Notes: generated by a model from the sequence alone, not told the origin. Shown: positions 36,175-47,915, numbered from the stretch's first letter. The stretch is 64,000 nt of DNA from Scylla paramamosain (GCF_035594125.1 NC_087171.1:13829767-13893766), one strand, 5' to 3'. Made by a program: numbers and translations.

Positions 36175-36400
36175 CAAATCCAACGCTGAGGACTGTAGGG
36201 AAGGAGTAATGAAGTAACGCACACTGATCACTGTGAACCGCGACGCCACGCACACTAACACAGATCATCCGCTCTCGCCCGCCGCTTTCCTTGTAGTAGA
36301 CCGACGATCTCTGGCTGCTGCGGCGTGACCTCGGGCGCTGTTCCAATGTATTGCTGCTCCTTTGGCTAACACACTCCCACCTCACATCCCCACATCCGCA
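36175..36400 (-). other. Possible 5' leader exon / promoter region
   Basis: A GC- and CpG-richer stretch on the minus strand ending in GGATTTG|GTAAGT. It contains ATCAGTG, an arthropod initiator-like word, at about 36220. A 73-codon frame crosses it but ends two codons past the donor. The 5' border is unknown. It would splice to 35850 or to the ratchet-like site. Confidence 0.3.
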
Positions 36401-37194
36401 CCAGAGTATAGGGTCAAAATAAGTTTAGGGACATCGACATACATCTATGCGCTACAAAATTGATGAGGAGAATGTTACGAAATAAATGATATATACCGCT
36501 CGATTTCTTTCCTTGTAATAGTTTCGGATACAGACTTGGAACAATCGAGCGGCTGATTGCTTGTTATCCTCACGCCACTCACCCCCCCCTCTCTCCCTCC
36601 CCTCCACCTCCCTCCTTTCCCCAAGTTTTCTTTCATCACCTCACGCCCGTTTTCTATTTTCCATTACAGAGCGAGTATATCTTCCTCAGATTATTTTACT
36701 TCTCGTCGATATGATGCTAACAGAAGCCTTTATGATACAGTCTAATGTCACAGATGACAGCGGGTCTTGTTGGCTTCATTAAAGAACTGCCAATTAAATA
36801 GCCATAAATAAATTAAATAGGTCATAATTATCTACTTGTAGCTACATTGTTTCGTAGTAAGGGAGCTTCCCACATGAAACTTGCACTTGCATTTTCGTTT
36901 GTCCATCCATTTTCTCCCCAAACATGACCATTTTTTTCTTCCTTCCTTCTCCCCTAAACCCAGAGTAGTTTTCCCTTCTCTTTCCTCTCCCTTAAACAGT
37001 AATTTTTCCTTTCCTCTCTCCTCCCTTAAACACAGCGCAGTTCCCTTTCCCCTTCTCCAAAAAGTTTTCCCCCTCCTATCTCCCTCTAAAGAGTTCGAAT
37101 CTCCCTCTCGCCTCTCCCTCCCTTGAACATAGAGTACTCTTTCTCCCTCACTTTCCCCCTACTTTCCACTTGACATAACAGTAATCCTCCCCTT
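36401..37194. other. No gene recognised
   Basis: Unique, pyrimidine-rich from 36560 to 37140 on the plus strand. Confidence 0.5.
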
Positions 37195-37273
37195 TAACCT
37201 AACCTATCTAATCTTAACCTAATCTAACCTAACCTAACCTAACCTAACCTAACCTGACTTAACCTAACCTAAC
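37195..37273. repeat. Interstitial (AACCT)n telomere-type tract
   Basis: AACCT units run head to tail, with six uninterrupted copies in the middle and variant units (ATCT, GACTT) at the sides. The complement is AGGTT, that is TTAGG, the arthropod telomere unit. The tract is short and internal to unique DNA. Confidence 0.9.
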
Positions 37274-37640
37274 GCGTTCCAAATCACGAAACGAGTCTCT
37301 ATTCAAAAGTGTAATGCGGTTTAACGTACTATAAAAGGAAAATGCAAAATATAATGTCATAGAATTTGGTTCCAGTAAGATGCATGGAGATGAGGCGGGT
37401 GATCTTCATGTCATGCGAACAGATATTTCCTTGGCCTTGTTTCTCTTTCTCTTCGTTGTCATTAGTGAGCGTGAGTGAGTCGGTAAGGCAGACGAGACAA
37501 GGCAAGACACGACGCTAACCAAACTTTCTCTGTCAACGTGAATGTCTTCGGGAAAAGAATCACGTGCCAGCTCTGTTCCCTTCTATTTTCTTTTTATTTC
37601 CCTCTTTTTTTTTTCCTTGTAGCCGGTGATTTATTCCTTG

Positions 37641-38530
37641 CTCTTAAAATTTAAAGGTCATGTTCTGTGCATGTGGTGGAGAATTGCTCTTTGTGGTCTT
37701 TATTTGATTTTTATTTATGTTTATTTGTTTGTTCTTTTTGTGTGTAGTTGGGTTTCGACTCATGTTTCTCGTAAAATTTAAAAGTTGTGTCCATTGTTTT
37801 TAGTGGTGGAGAAATGTTTTGGTGTCCGTTCTTCTTCATTTAAGAATAAGAATATTGTGTTTACTGCTTTTTCGTTTTTTTTTTTTGTTGTAGTTTCGTA
37901 TCTCTTAAAAATCTAAAAGTTGAGGTTATTGTTTTTTGATGAATAATTTTCCACTGTGCCCTTTTTTTCTTTTTTTCCCCCTTTTTTCGTGTTTGTGTGT
38001 AGCTGAGCTTATTCCTTCCTCTTAGGATTTTAAAATTATGTACAATGTCTTTAGTGTAGATTTTTTTTGTCCTCTTTTTGTGTGTGGGGTCTTCATTTAT
38101 ACTGTCTTAAAATTTAAAGGTTGTGTTTAGTGTTTCTGGTGGAGAAATGTATTTTTTATCACCTTGTTTCTCTTTCACGTAAAGCTTATTTTGTGTTTTT
38201 GGTAGAAAATTGTTTTCGCATTATCTTGTTTCTTCTTTCTTAAAATTCAAAGGCGAAGAAATATTTTGTATATATATATTTTCTTGTGTGTGTGTGTCTC
38301 GATTTACCCCATTCCCTTAAAATTTGCAGGTAATTTTTATTATGTATATTCTTTTACAGAAATATTTTTGCACCACATGATATCCTTTTCCTTTATCATT
38401 TAAACATTGGCTTTGGTATAAAAAGTGCACGAAATGTTATTTTTTCTCCACCTTATTTACCTTTCCTTAAAATTCAAGAGCCGTAGTTAGTATATTTGGT
38501 GTAAAAATGTTATTGTGCTGCCTTGTTTGT
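37641..38530. repeat. Degenerate tandem repeat, about eight units of 75-150 bp
   Basis: The core CTCTTAAAATTTAAAGGTTG recurs with changes at 37641, 37768, 37902, 38019, 38105, 38239, 38314 and 38464. Each is followed by GTGTTTAGTGTTTTTGGTGG-like and AGAAATGTTTTT-like words, then CTTGTTTCT and TTTTGTGTGTAG. The spacing varies, so it is old. Confidence 0.75.
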
Positions 38531-38754
38531 GTGTACGTGCTTACGGTGGAGAAGAGGAGTGGAGTCATGGGGACGGGAGGTCGGCGTGGCTGCAGCAGGG
38601 CGTGGCGAGCTGCCGCAGGGGGAAGGCATGTGTGGGATTGACAGGTGATTCCCAAATCATGAGGGAGGAGGAGAAGGACGATTAAGAGGAGGAACAGGAG
38701 CAGGAGAAAGGAAGGAAATGTAAAAGGAAGTGAAGAAAGGAAGAAGGAATACAA

Positions 38755-38756
<2 letters not shown>

Positions 38757-38837
<81 letters not shown>
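38757..38837. repeat. (GA)40 microsatellite
   Basis: An 81-bp GA run. Confidence 0.97.
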
Positions 38838-38839
<2 letters not shown>

Positions 38840-39027
38840 CAGACCGTGATGACTTATCTCTCTCAATAAATTATGCTGGTCTAATTTCCTTCTGGGGAAA
38901 TACTTTTTAAGGTTCAATTTGGCCGTCCTGGAATTACTGGGTAAGTATGATTTATAATTGAGGTGTTTGTGAATGCGATGTGTGAGAGTAAAGAGATTGT
39001 TTTGTACGAGAGAAACGTGTTGGATTT

Positions 39028-39033
<6 letters not shown>

Positions 39034-39088
<55 letters not shown>
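39034..39088. repeat. (TG)27 microsatellite
   Basis: A 55-bp TG run. Confidence 0.97.
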
Positions 39089-39091
<3 letters not shown>

Positions 39092-39241
39092 AATGCAATG
39101 CAAGATTTTTCCAGTGATGTATGTACGAGTAAACACGAACCTAACCTAAACTCACCCCGGAGGAATGAGTGCCTTACGCTGACGGCTTGTGAGGGCAACA
39201 CTTCTCAAACATCTCCCTTTTTTTTTTTTTTTTTACTCCAG

Positions 39242-39406
39242 ACAAACTCCCGCAAACCCTGTGGCCCCGTAATGTGCCCGCAGTCCCCACGCAATGGCTC
39301 ACTGCTGCCCCCGTGGTCCCGCAGTGTCAGTATCAGCGGTGAAATAACGAAACTTTTCCACCTGTACCAGTGTTTCAACGTGCGGGACTATTCCAACACC
39401 TCTTAA
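39242..39406 (+). CDS. Speculative exon after a strong acceptor
   Basis: An 18-T tract followed by ACTCCAG makes a strong 3' splice site (39219-39241). After it one frame reads TNSRKPCGPVMCPQSPRNGS and ends at a TAA (39404-39406). A second frame reads KLPQTLWPRNVPAVPTQW and stays open to a donor-like CAGCG|GTGAAA. The sequence is more GC-rich than its surroundings. No family is recognised and the frame is undecided. Confidence 0.2.
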   Translation, partial: TNSRKPCGPVMCPQSPRNGSLLPPWSRSVSISGEITKLFHLYQCFNVRDYSNTS

Positions 39407-39565
39407 ACTTCCATCTCTAATACACCTCATGACTTTACTCTCTGCGGGATTCAATTTCAACTTCCTCCTCCTCTCGCACGCATCCTTCCAAACGCTGTGT
39501 GATTATGGGTAGCTGTTTTGTTTTGTTTTGGTTTTGTTTCCTTGCTGTTCATGCTGATTACGATG

Positions 39566-39657
39566 ATGGGTGGTGGTAGTAGTGGTGGTGGTGGTAGGAA
39601 TATTGATGATGGTGATGATGGTGGTGATTATGATAGTAGTAGTAGTAGTAGGAATGT

Positions 39658-39694
<37 letters not shown>

Positions 39695-39718
39695 GCTACT
39701 ACTAATGATAATAACAAT
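39566..39718. repeat. Trinucleotide tracts (GGT, GAT, TAG, TAC)
   Basis: GGTGGTAGT-type words, then GATGGTGAT, TAGTAGTAG and (TAC)12. Confidence 0.9.
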
Positions 39719-40179
39719 ATGTACCTTCTGTTGCCGCTGTCACTGCCACTGTAACTACTGATTATACTCCTCATTGGTTTCAGAGACGTTCTATAATATT
39801 TCTAAAACACGTACCCTACCTCTTATGAAAGTATTCCTCGGTTTATTTTATGGGAGCAAGGACAGAGCGTTTCGTATCATATTTTTCTGAGGCTTGCCTG
39901 TAACCGTTTCCCAGTCTCCTTTCTATATAGAACGAAGACGGACTCAGCACACACACAGAGAAGGAGAAGAAGAAAAAAAAAATATGGTCTTGCTGCATCT
40001 CGAGGTAAAACTTCCCGATTTATCTCGGTTCCTATTCTTTGGTGGGTGAATGTGGGGAGCGGCATGAATGGAAGCCTGTCCATATATACCCTCCACTTGG
40101 CGAGGCGCAGGAGCTTAGGAATTCTTGGTGGTAAGGTGAACATGGTTGCCACTACACCATCTTGCCCACGATTCTGCTG

Positions 40180-40560
<381 letters not shown>

Positions 40561-40989
40561 TACTAATAATGGTGACAGTGATGACGAAGCGACAGTTGAT
40601 ATGAACATGTCTTTAAACACGCGGGCATGGCGGGGTAAAGAATGATTTCTGCTTTAATATATGATCTTTCACAGCCAGCAAAAAAGAGAGATAAAAAAAA
40701 TAAAAAGGGCTGCATTTCCAGTTTTCACTAAAATGGACTATTTTCTTTGAATTTTAATGAGCTTGCGCTGACGTGGTGCATTGCTTCTGTTTGCTTCCTT
40801 CTTTCCCGCTGGCTTTTACTTCTGCGTTTTATTTATTTTTTCATTCTCGCTTTCTTTTTCATGTTCCTTGGTGCAGGGCTGCTGTTTATTTCCTTTCCTT
40901 TCACGTTCTTTTTGTTCAGTGTTCCCATTGGTCTCTTTATATCCTTTTATATCCTTCCTCCCCTCCTCCTTCGTTGCTTTGATATGAAG

Positions 40990-40991
<2 letters not shown>

Positions 40992-41056
<65 letters not shown>

Positions 41057-41078
41057 TGTGTGTGTGTGAGTGTGTGTA
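40992..41078. repeat. (GT)n microsatellite, one interruption
   Basis: GT run with TATG at about 41049. Confidence 0.97.
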
Positions 41079-41469
41079 CAGGCTTACATGAACCATACAT
41101 CCCAACCACGCAAGATAGTCTTACCAGTAATTCAAGGCGTGCATACCTCTCTCCCTCACGTGTCTGCTTGAATGCTGGAATTATGTCCCTGATGTGTTTA
41201 GTTCCAGCGGCAAAGACACTAGATAGATCGCCCCGCTGTCAGCCACCACGTAATTACCTACCTAATCCCTGCCCTGGTTCTCCTCCCCTCGTTGTATGTC
41301 CCTTACACTACGCCATTTGAGCGTATCGTATGTACAAGTTGGAAAATATAGCGAGTTGTTTCTTTTTCTCTTTATTTCCTCTCTTCTTCCTGTCTTCCTC
41401 TGTTCTATCTCATTTGTCCTTTCTCCACCATCATCTCGTTCTTAGTACCTCCCTTTCCCTCATATTGTC

Positions 41470-41695
41470 GGATTTCGAGGGAAGAGGAAATGAAAGGATC
41501 AGGGAGATGATGCTAGGAGGGAAGAGTAAAAGAGGAAGAAGGGAGAAGAGAAAATAAGAAAGGGAGAAGTTAGTCACAAGAGAAAAGTTAAAGAGTAGAA
41601 GAGAGGAGGGAAAGAGGAAGGGGAGGAAAAGCTTGAGAAGAAAGAAGAGGAGAAAGAAGGAGAGCGGAGGAGGAAAGGGAGGAGAGAGGGGGATA
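41470..41695. repeat. Purine-rich low-complexity DNA
   Basis: AGGAAG/GAGAAG words dominate the plus strand. No gene. Confidence 0.85.
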
Positions 41696-42060
41696 TGTAC
41701 ACTATATCAGAAAGCAGGCTAATTTCATCCACGTATACATAAAGCAATTAAATAAATCAAACAGCGGAGTTTTTAGCAGCGTATTTGTGAATGAATGCCG
41801 TTGTGTTATTAATTCAGTTCAGGATTGGCTGTCCGTTGCTTCTGCTACTGGCGCTGGTGCTGCTGCTGCTGAATCTGTCTGGCTGTGTGAATGAGTGAGT
41901 GAGTGATTGAGTGAGTGAGACGCTGCGAAAATATTTGAACACGTAACAGTGAGAGATCGACGTAGCGAAGATTGAAAAGAAGAATAATGTGTTGCCCTCT
42001 CTAGCATTCCTCATTGCTCTGTACTCCATTGATTGGCTTACTAACAGGTGTCATATGCAG

Positions 42061-42075
42061 GTATGTGTGTGTGTA

Positions 42076-42149
<74 letters not shown>
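42061..42149. repeat. (GT)n microsatellite
   Basis: GT run, interrupted by ATGTA near its start. Confidence 0.97.
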
Positions 42150-42154
<5 letters not shown>

Positions 42155-42342
42155 TTGCCTCTATTTATGCCATATTTTTGTGTGATGTGAAAGGAAATTG
42201 ATGGAAGGAGAGGGAGAAAGAGAGAGATAGTGGAGAGAATTTATGGTGCTAATGGTGCAGTGAAATTCGTGTTTTGGTACCAGCTCCATGTGATTCAGGC
42301 TGTAGCAATTATCCGAGGTTGGGTAATTAAGGCTACCTGACA

Positions 42343-42345
<3 letters not shown>

Positions 42346-42433
<88 letters not shown>
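42346..42433. repeat. (AG)44 microsatellite
   Basis: An 88-bp AG run, followed by GACA/GATA words to 42530. Confidence 0.97.
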
Positions 42434-42436
<3 letters not shown>

Positions 42437-42533
42437 TGAATGGAGATAAGAGGGAACAGACTGGAAGACAAATATAAAGTCTATCAAGTTGAGACAAATA
42501 GACAAACAGGCGGATAAACCAACAGATAGACAG

Positions 42534-43490
42534 ACAGAATAACTACTTGATTGACTGATTAAATATTTGGGACTTTAGCAGCGAAATCATGTTGCGCATG
42601 TCAAAGAGTATAGATTCCAAAAATAACAATTTAACAATAAAAAGAAAGGTATGAATCGAGTCAACAATAAAATAAGACTTGCCAATTAATTCCAGGGATT
42701 CACTGTTGATTTTATCCTGCTGATATTGTCAGAATTCATTTCCACCCGTTGTCTGTATGTATGTCGCAGTGACTTATTTGGAATCATAAAGTGAATAAGG
42801 ATAGGAGGTGAATAAAATGAAAACGTGAACACAGAGACGAGCATATCAACAAAGGAACAGGAAAGTAACAGAGCTCGAATTGGTTCACAACGAAGTTACC
42901 TGTAGGAGGAGACTGCACTCTATTCTTTATATTGATTACCAGGTGGAGTAGTGGAGCAGCAAAGCGAGAAATTCCCTGTATCCTCTCCTCCCTCCAGCAT
43001 ACAGCCTGCGGGAAATACATAAAAAAAAAAGAAAAAAAAACAGCGTACGTATATATTGCAAACGGTAGTTATTGAATGTTTCCTTGAATATTGAGTAATG
43101 AATTAGTTTATGGTTTATTTTCGTTTGTTTCTCCGCCAGTGGAATGTTACAGCTTGGAGGCTTAGATGTTTTTGTTTTATCTTGAATATCTCTGTTAGAA
43201 AATAGGTCAACGCCGTTTAGTTGAGTCTTCGTAGCTGTGATGTAAATAATTCAGTTGCGTTCGTCTGAGATAAAGCAGATAATCAACCGAACTGTCTGCT
43301 GCATTTAGTCGTACGAAGTAATGTTCACTACGACTTTTATCTTTCCCCTTTGAAGTTCTAAGTGTAGTTTCCTTTCTGGTCAATATACTTACTAGGAACT
43401 GCATTTTTCCTCTATACCATTGTTCAGTACGGTTGCAGTCTCTTCTCTGATTGGTTCGCGTAACTTGGAATTGTGTCTTTCTCTTGTGTT
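42534..43490. other. No gene recognised
   Basis: AT-rich unique sequence; no splice-supported frame. Confidence 0.5.
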
Positions 43491-43499
43491 ACTTTTTAG

Positions 43500-43585
43500 A
43501 CGTAGCTCCCTTTTATGTCGGTGAGTTGTTCCTCTGGCAGATGTCACTGTTCACTTACGTCTACCTGAAGTTCTTCCTCCCTAAG
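43500..43585 (+). CDS. Speculative internal exon, hydrophobic
   Basis: A pyrimidine-rich TGTGTTACTTTTTAG acceptor precedes an 86-nt open stretch ending in CCTAAG|GTAAAT. In the only frame that stays open it reads VAPFYVGELFLWQMSLFTYV and YLKFFLPK, hydrophobic enough for a membrane segment. It takes two bases at the start (AC) and ends in phase 0. No family is recognised. Confidence 0.25.
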
Positions 43586-43594
43586 GTAAATCTC

Positions 43595-43842
43595 TCCCAC
43601 GAATATTTCACTTCAAAGATTTCTCCCTTAATTGTTCCCCCATGCTAAATTAGATTAGGAACACAACTTAAGAGGGCAGTAGGAGAAATTGAAAGAACCT
43701 TACAGTATTTCCCCTGGACAATATTTCACCTCGAAAATTTCTCCTTTAATTATTCCCTCATGATTCATTAGGTTAGGAACATAAGAAAGAAACATTAGAG
43801 GCTAGGAGGAGGAACTGACAGAACCTAACATTATTTCCCCAG
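43595..43842. repeat. Diverged two-copy tandem duplication, about 120 bp
   Basis: GAATATTTCACTTCAAAGAT...TAGATTAGGAACAC...TTACAGTATTTCCCC is repeated as CAATATTTCACCTCGAAAAT...TAGGTTAGGAACAT...TAACATTATTTCCCC. Confidence 0.8.
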
Positions 43843-44516
43843 GAGAAGAGAGATCCGGCAGTATTTATTGACGGAAAGCCCACAATCTTGCTGCTCCTCC
43901 TTCCACCTTTTCTCCTTCATTTCCGCAAAGGATAAATAAACTCTGATATAGTGTTTAGCTTTATTTCTATTTATATACACGTCTTGGATCTCATAACTCC
44001 TCGACACTTGCTCCTTTTTACATCTTTCCCTCTTTTCTTAATAACCCACCCAGAATATTTGGTCCACCACTCCCGTATATGATAAACTCTGAAATGATTT
44101 CTATTTTTATTTCCTTTACTTTCATATGCGGAATTTCCAGAATCCTCCCTTTCACGATACTTATTTCTCCACCTACCTGCTGTGGCTTTGAATAGCAACT
44201 CAGTGTATGGGAGAGATGCAAGGCTCCCTCCTGATAAGCAATCTATCAGACGGCGAATAGATATACCTCGTCCTGCTGTTCATTTTCTTGCACACTCAGC
44301 CAAATCATTACTCGAATATTCTAGCGCAGGCTCGTAATCTCTGTCTTCTATCTTTCTAATTTTAAACTCAACCAGAAACTTCACTCCAGATAAGTTTGAT
44401 TCAGCTCCATTCTTACTCGTTTTCTCTCCCAAATCCTTAACCTAATCATTTCCGTTGATCTGCAATATGATATGCGTGTACATAGCTTGTTATATCTATA
44501 TTCTGTTTCCTTTTAA

Positions 44517-44696
44517 CCCTTTCACTGTGGTATGCAGCTATTCACAGCAGTAAAAGCAATGTATGGAACCTTTATAAGCATCTACAAGAAATAAGGGGAT
44601 AAGAAAACATAGTACAGTGTTTGGCTGTAGAACAAGAAAAGATGTTTCAGTGTGGCTAATAATTAAGGAAAGGTGTGCAGAATATTAGTGAATGGG
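44517..44696. mobile_element. piggyBac-like short non-autonomous element
   Basis: A 180-bp unit between two TTAA sites (44513-44516 and 44697-44700), with ends CCCTTTCACTGTGG and, reversed, CCCATTCACTAATA. It is a relative of the 21891-22096 copy. Confidence 0.75.
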
Positions 44697-44700
44697 TTAA

Positions 44701-45260
44701 CTACTTCAGGTCTGTAGAGAAGGACGGACTACCTAGATTATCTTATGAACTATGACAGCGTCTTGAAATGAGTCTTTCCTGGCAGTGTGGCTATGAAGAC
44801 ACTAGAGGTGATTTATGTATTTATGAGTAATTTCTCTCTTCAGGTTCCCATGTGAAAGCCTAACAGGATTCCTTTCGTCTTAAATAAAAATAGGCTTGTG
44901 TGTTCGGATCATATATAGGTAAACCTTCATCTAGTCTTTTACACACACACACACACTGAAATGTTCCCGTCTCGCAGCCTTGTGACTCTCAGCCAGCGTG
45001 AAGTTAATGATGTTACGAGTGTTTTCGCCACCAGAGTTGTTATTAATGGCGTATTGGGTGGAGGGCTGTCGGCGGGGAGTCAGTTATCAGCAGCGGCGGT
45101 GTGTTAGGGTTGTCGCTGGTATTGTTTACAGTTGCATTGTTGATAATTCTTCATTTTTGTTCTGGATATGGCGATGAAATACTTTTTTTTTTGTCTACAT
45201 ATTTATTTACTTATTTATTATTATTTTTTTTATAAGGTTACTAGGTTTTGTAACGGGAGA

Positions 45261-45292
<32 letters not shown>

Positions 45293-45590
45293 GGAATAGT
45301 TGGTATTAAGTCATGCGAGATTGGTTCTGAAACAGTATGGTGATGGTAATGGGGAGGGAACAATTTGTCATCATCACGCCACGTTTAGTCACCCCGTTTG
45401 AATGAAGACACCTCCCGCCACTCCTCTTTTTTACCTATAATTACCCTATTTAACTTCCCTTATGGCGTATTGTATCATTCCTAAGTATTCGTGGTTATTT
45501 TCAAACAATATTTCTCACATATAATGCTGAGTACAGTAACTCCTAGGATAATTAGCGATTCAGTCAATTAGACAATCAGTATTTTCCCGC
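44701..45590. other. No gene recognised
   Basis: Unique sequence with a (GT)15 run at 45262-45291. TCAGT initiator-like words occur at 45560 and 45577, just upstream of the next candidate exon. Confidence 0.5.
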
Positions 45591-45591
45591 C

Positions 45592-45724
45592 ATGAGCGTC
45601 TGGTGGACAGCGCGCCGGCACTGTGTTGAGTACACGTGTCTGGTGTCGAGGAAGACTATCATTAATTTGCTTGTATTAGTGATATTTCAAGCTTTCCGGA
45701 ATACTTCTTCTGTTCAGCAAGGAG
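45592..45724 (+). CDS. Candidate first coding exon, possible type II membrane protein
   Basis: The ATG at 45592 has a good context (CCGCCATGA). The frame reads MSVWWTARRHCVEYTCLVSR, then KTIINLLVLVIFQAF and RNTSSVQQG, and meets the consensus donor GGAG|GTGAGT after 44 codons plus one base (phase 1). A short basic, Cys-containing N-tail, one hydrophobic segment of about 15 residues and then a polar start with N-T-S would fit the signal anchor of a Golgi enzyme such as a glycosyl- or sulfotransferase; that is inference from topology only. Two TCAGT initiator words lie 15-31 bases upstream. No downstream exon could be assigned; a phase-compatible open stretch begins at 63133. Confidence 0.45.
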
Positions 45725-46083
45725 GTGAGTGTGTGATGGGTGTTGCAGGACGCTGGGAAAGAGGCTGGAGGTGGAGAAATGGTGTTTATTTTGGTGTTAT
45801 TGTAATGAGTAGCGGATGCTGAGCGCGCTTGAGGGCTAGGCTGGAGCACTGGTGGCGGGCAGGGGGACTAGCTATCCTCCCCCCCCCCGCCCCCTGCTTG
45901 TTTCTCGGGGATCACATGTCACTTCCACATCATCATTTTCTCGTTATTTGTCGAGTGTTTCCCTCAAATGTTTCAGTGCTTGTTCCTGGGTAGTGCATCA
46001 ATTGTCTTGTTACTTGACACTTCCCCTACCCCGCCTTCATTTCCTTCTTTCCCCACCCTCTCCCTCCCTCCCTCCCCTCTGTT
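45725..46083. other. Presumed intron start, no other feature
   Basis: Follows the donor at 45725. It holds a poly-C run at 45879-45889 and C-rich sequence to 46080. Confidence 0.4.
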
Positions 46084-46162
46084 AGGTAATAGACACGTTC
46101 ACACAAATGAAATATGGTGAATAGTTAACTTTGCTTACCTGTCTCTTTCTGTCGCTTCACCT
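46084..46162. repeat. 79-bp direct repeat, copy 1
   Basis: GGTAATAGACACGTTCACAC...CTGTCGCTTCACCT, nearly identical to 46883-46961. Confidence 0.93.
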
Positions 46163-46569
46163 GCATTTGTGTTTTCAGTCAAAATACATGAAGTAAATAA
46201 AGTTAACCGTACTAACAATTCCGTGTCACGTACAATAACGAAACTGGCATAAATCAATGTAGGACGCACTGTTGCCTTGCCGTAAATGCGAAAATCTTTG
46301 GGAGGCGAATCTGATAGGGATGTAATAGCGCCGAGAGTAAAGTGTTGTATTAATTTTCGCTGACATCCCAAAATTCAGCCTGTTTGGTGTGAAAAATGAG
46401 ATGGACAGACAGACGGACAGGCAGGCAGGCAGATAGAGCGCTCTGTGTAGTGCATATGTCTGTTTTATGGCTGTACATCGTGTAGTTTTTACTTGTCTTT
46501 CACTTAATTCCCTCTCTCCACTATTCTGCTTTTATATGAATGAACTCTGTTTCCTTTTGTTTATGTGTT

Positions 46570-46571
<2 letters not shown>

Positions 46572-46637
<66 letters not shown>
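46572..46637. repeat. (TC)33 microsatellite
   Basis: A 66-bp TC run. Confidence 0.97.
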
Positions 46638-46639
<2 letters not shown>

Positions 46640-46663
46640 CCTACTTATTAATTTAATCCATCT

Positions 46664-46665
<2 letters not shown>

Positions 46666-46752
<87 letters not shown>
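46666..46752. repeat. (CA)43 microsatellite
   Basis: An 87-bp CA run, close behind the TC run. Confidence 0.97.
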
Positions 46753-46753
<1 letters not shown>

Positions 46754-46882
46754 CTATCCATCGAAATACTTTTATTTTATCTTTGAATTTCGTGAGACGT
46801 TCTTTTAGGTTTACAGGGATGATTAACACTTAGTTCAAGAGTGCGTTGTTTTTGTTTAGTTCTGCATGTCTCCTACTGTTAC

Positions 46883-46961
46883 GTAATAGACACGTTCACA
46901 CGAATGAAATATGGTGAATTGTTAACTTTGCTTACCTGTCTCTTTCTGTCGCTTCACCTTC
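46883..46961. repeat. 79-bp direct repeat, copy 2
   Basis: Same orientation as 46084-46162, about 800 bp apart, with only two or three differences. The two repeats bracket the TC and CA runs. Confidence 0.93.
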
Positions 46962-47136
46962 AATTTTAATATAACCCTGATTGTATGAACACTTATTAGA
47001 TTTCTATGTAATTTTCTCTTTTTTTTTTTCCTTTGTTCTCTGTCAATGAATGCCCATGAAAAGAATAATGGTTCTGCCTCACACTTTTCATTAATTTCTC
47101 CCACTGCTCCTTCTCCTCGTCATTTTTCAATTTAGT

Positions 47137-47138
<2 letters not shown>

Positions 47139-47190
<52 letters not shown>
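47139..47190. repeat. (CA)26 microsatellite
   Basis: A 52-bp CA run. Confidence 0.97.
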
Positions 47191-47192
<2 letters not shown>

Positions 47193-47690
47193 TTCCATCC
47201 CTTTGAATCATAATATCCTGTCGTTTTTCCTTTCTCTCCCAGCACAGCGTTCACTTTGGTCCCCCATTAAACCAAGGAATTAGTTTTGGGGACGTTTGGG
47301 AAATCTTGCCAATTTCTAGGCGGAGCCAATTCTCCTTTTTCTCAACTCAGTCTGACGGGGGCGAGTCCTTGGAGAGTGAAAGGGGAGGAGTGGGGGAGTG
47401 AGGTAGGGCCAAGAGGGAGCGACAAGGGGAAGAGGAACCTGAGAGACTAGGAAATGTAGGAGAGGGGAGTGGAATAATGCAGCTTTATAGCGTTTCGCCT
47501 CAAGCTTGGGAATCCCACTTGTATAATTTCAAACAAGGATAAGAATCAGAGCATACTCACAAAACTGAAATACTGAACAATTGATTCGGAGGCTGAAATA
47601 AATGTGAGATGCGGGAGAAAGGCGACACGAGCATGGCAGCCCAGCACGTTATTAGGATGTGGGATGTGGGGACTTTTATGTTATGTTTAT
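47191..47690. other. No gene recognised
   Basis: Unique sequence, G-rich at 47350-47470. Confidence 0.5.
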
Positions 47691-47696
47691 TACTGT

Positions 47697-47915
47697 GAGG
47701 GTGATTACGACACTTGATATATCAATAACTGTACGTGACTGATAAGACTATAGGTGCTTAAAGGCATGAACTGCTTGATCCATTCTCTTCCTCCTAGCTC
47801 ATTACGGTAAAAGTGGTGACTACGACACTTGAAATACGAGTAACCATACGTGATTGATAAGACTATAAGTGCTCGAAGTTATAAACTACTCCATCCATTC
47901 CCTTCCTGTCAGTCG
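47697..47915. repeat. Diverged two-copy tandem duplication, about 112 bp
   Basis: GTGATTACGACACTTGATAT...TGATAAGACTATAGGTGC...CCATTCTCTTCCT is followed by GTGACTACGACACTTGAAAT...TGATAAGACTATAAGTGC...CCATTCCCTTCCT. Confidence 0.85.

Noticed and set aside
37085..37105. GTTCGAATC word resembling a tRNA B box
   Set aside because: No A box, acceptor stem or cloverleaf around it; the surroundings are pyrimidine-rich low-complexity DNA.
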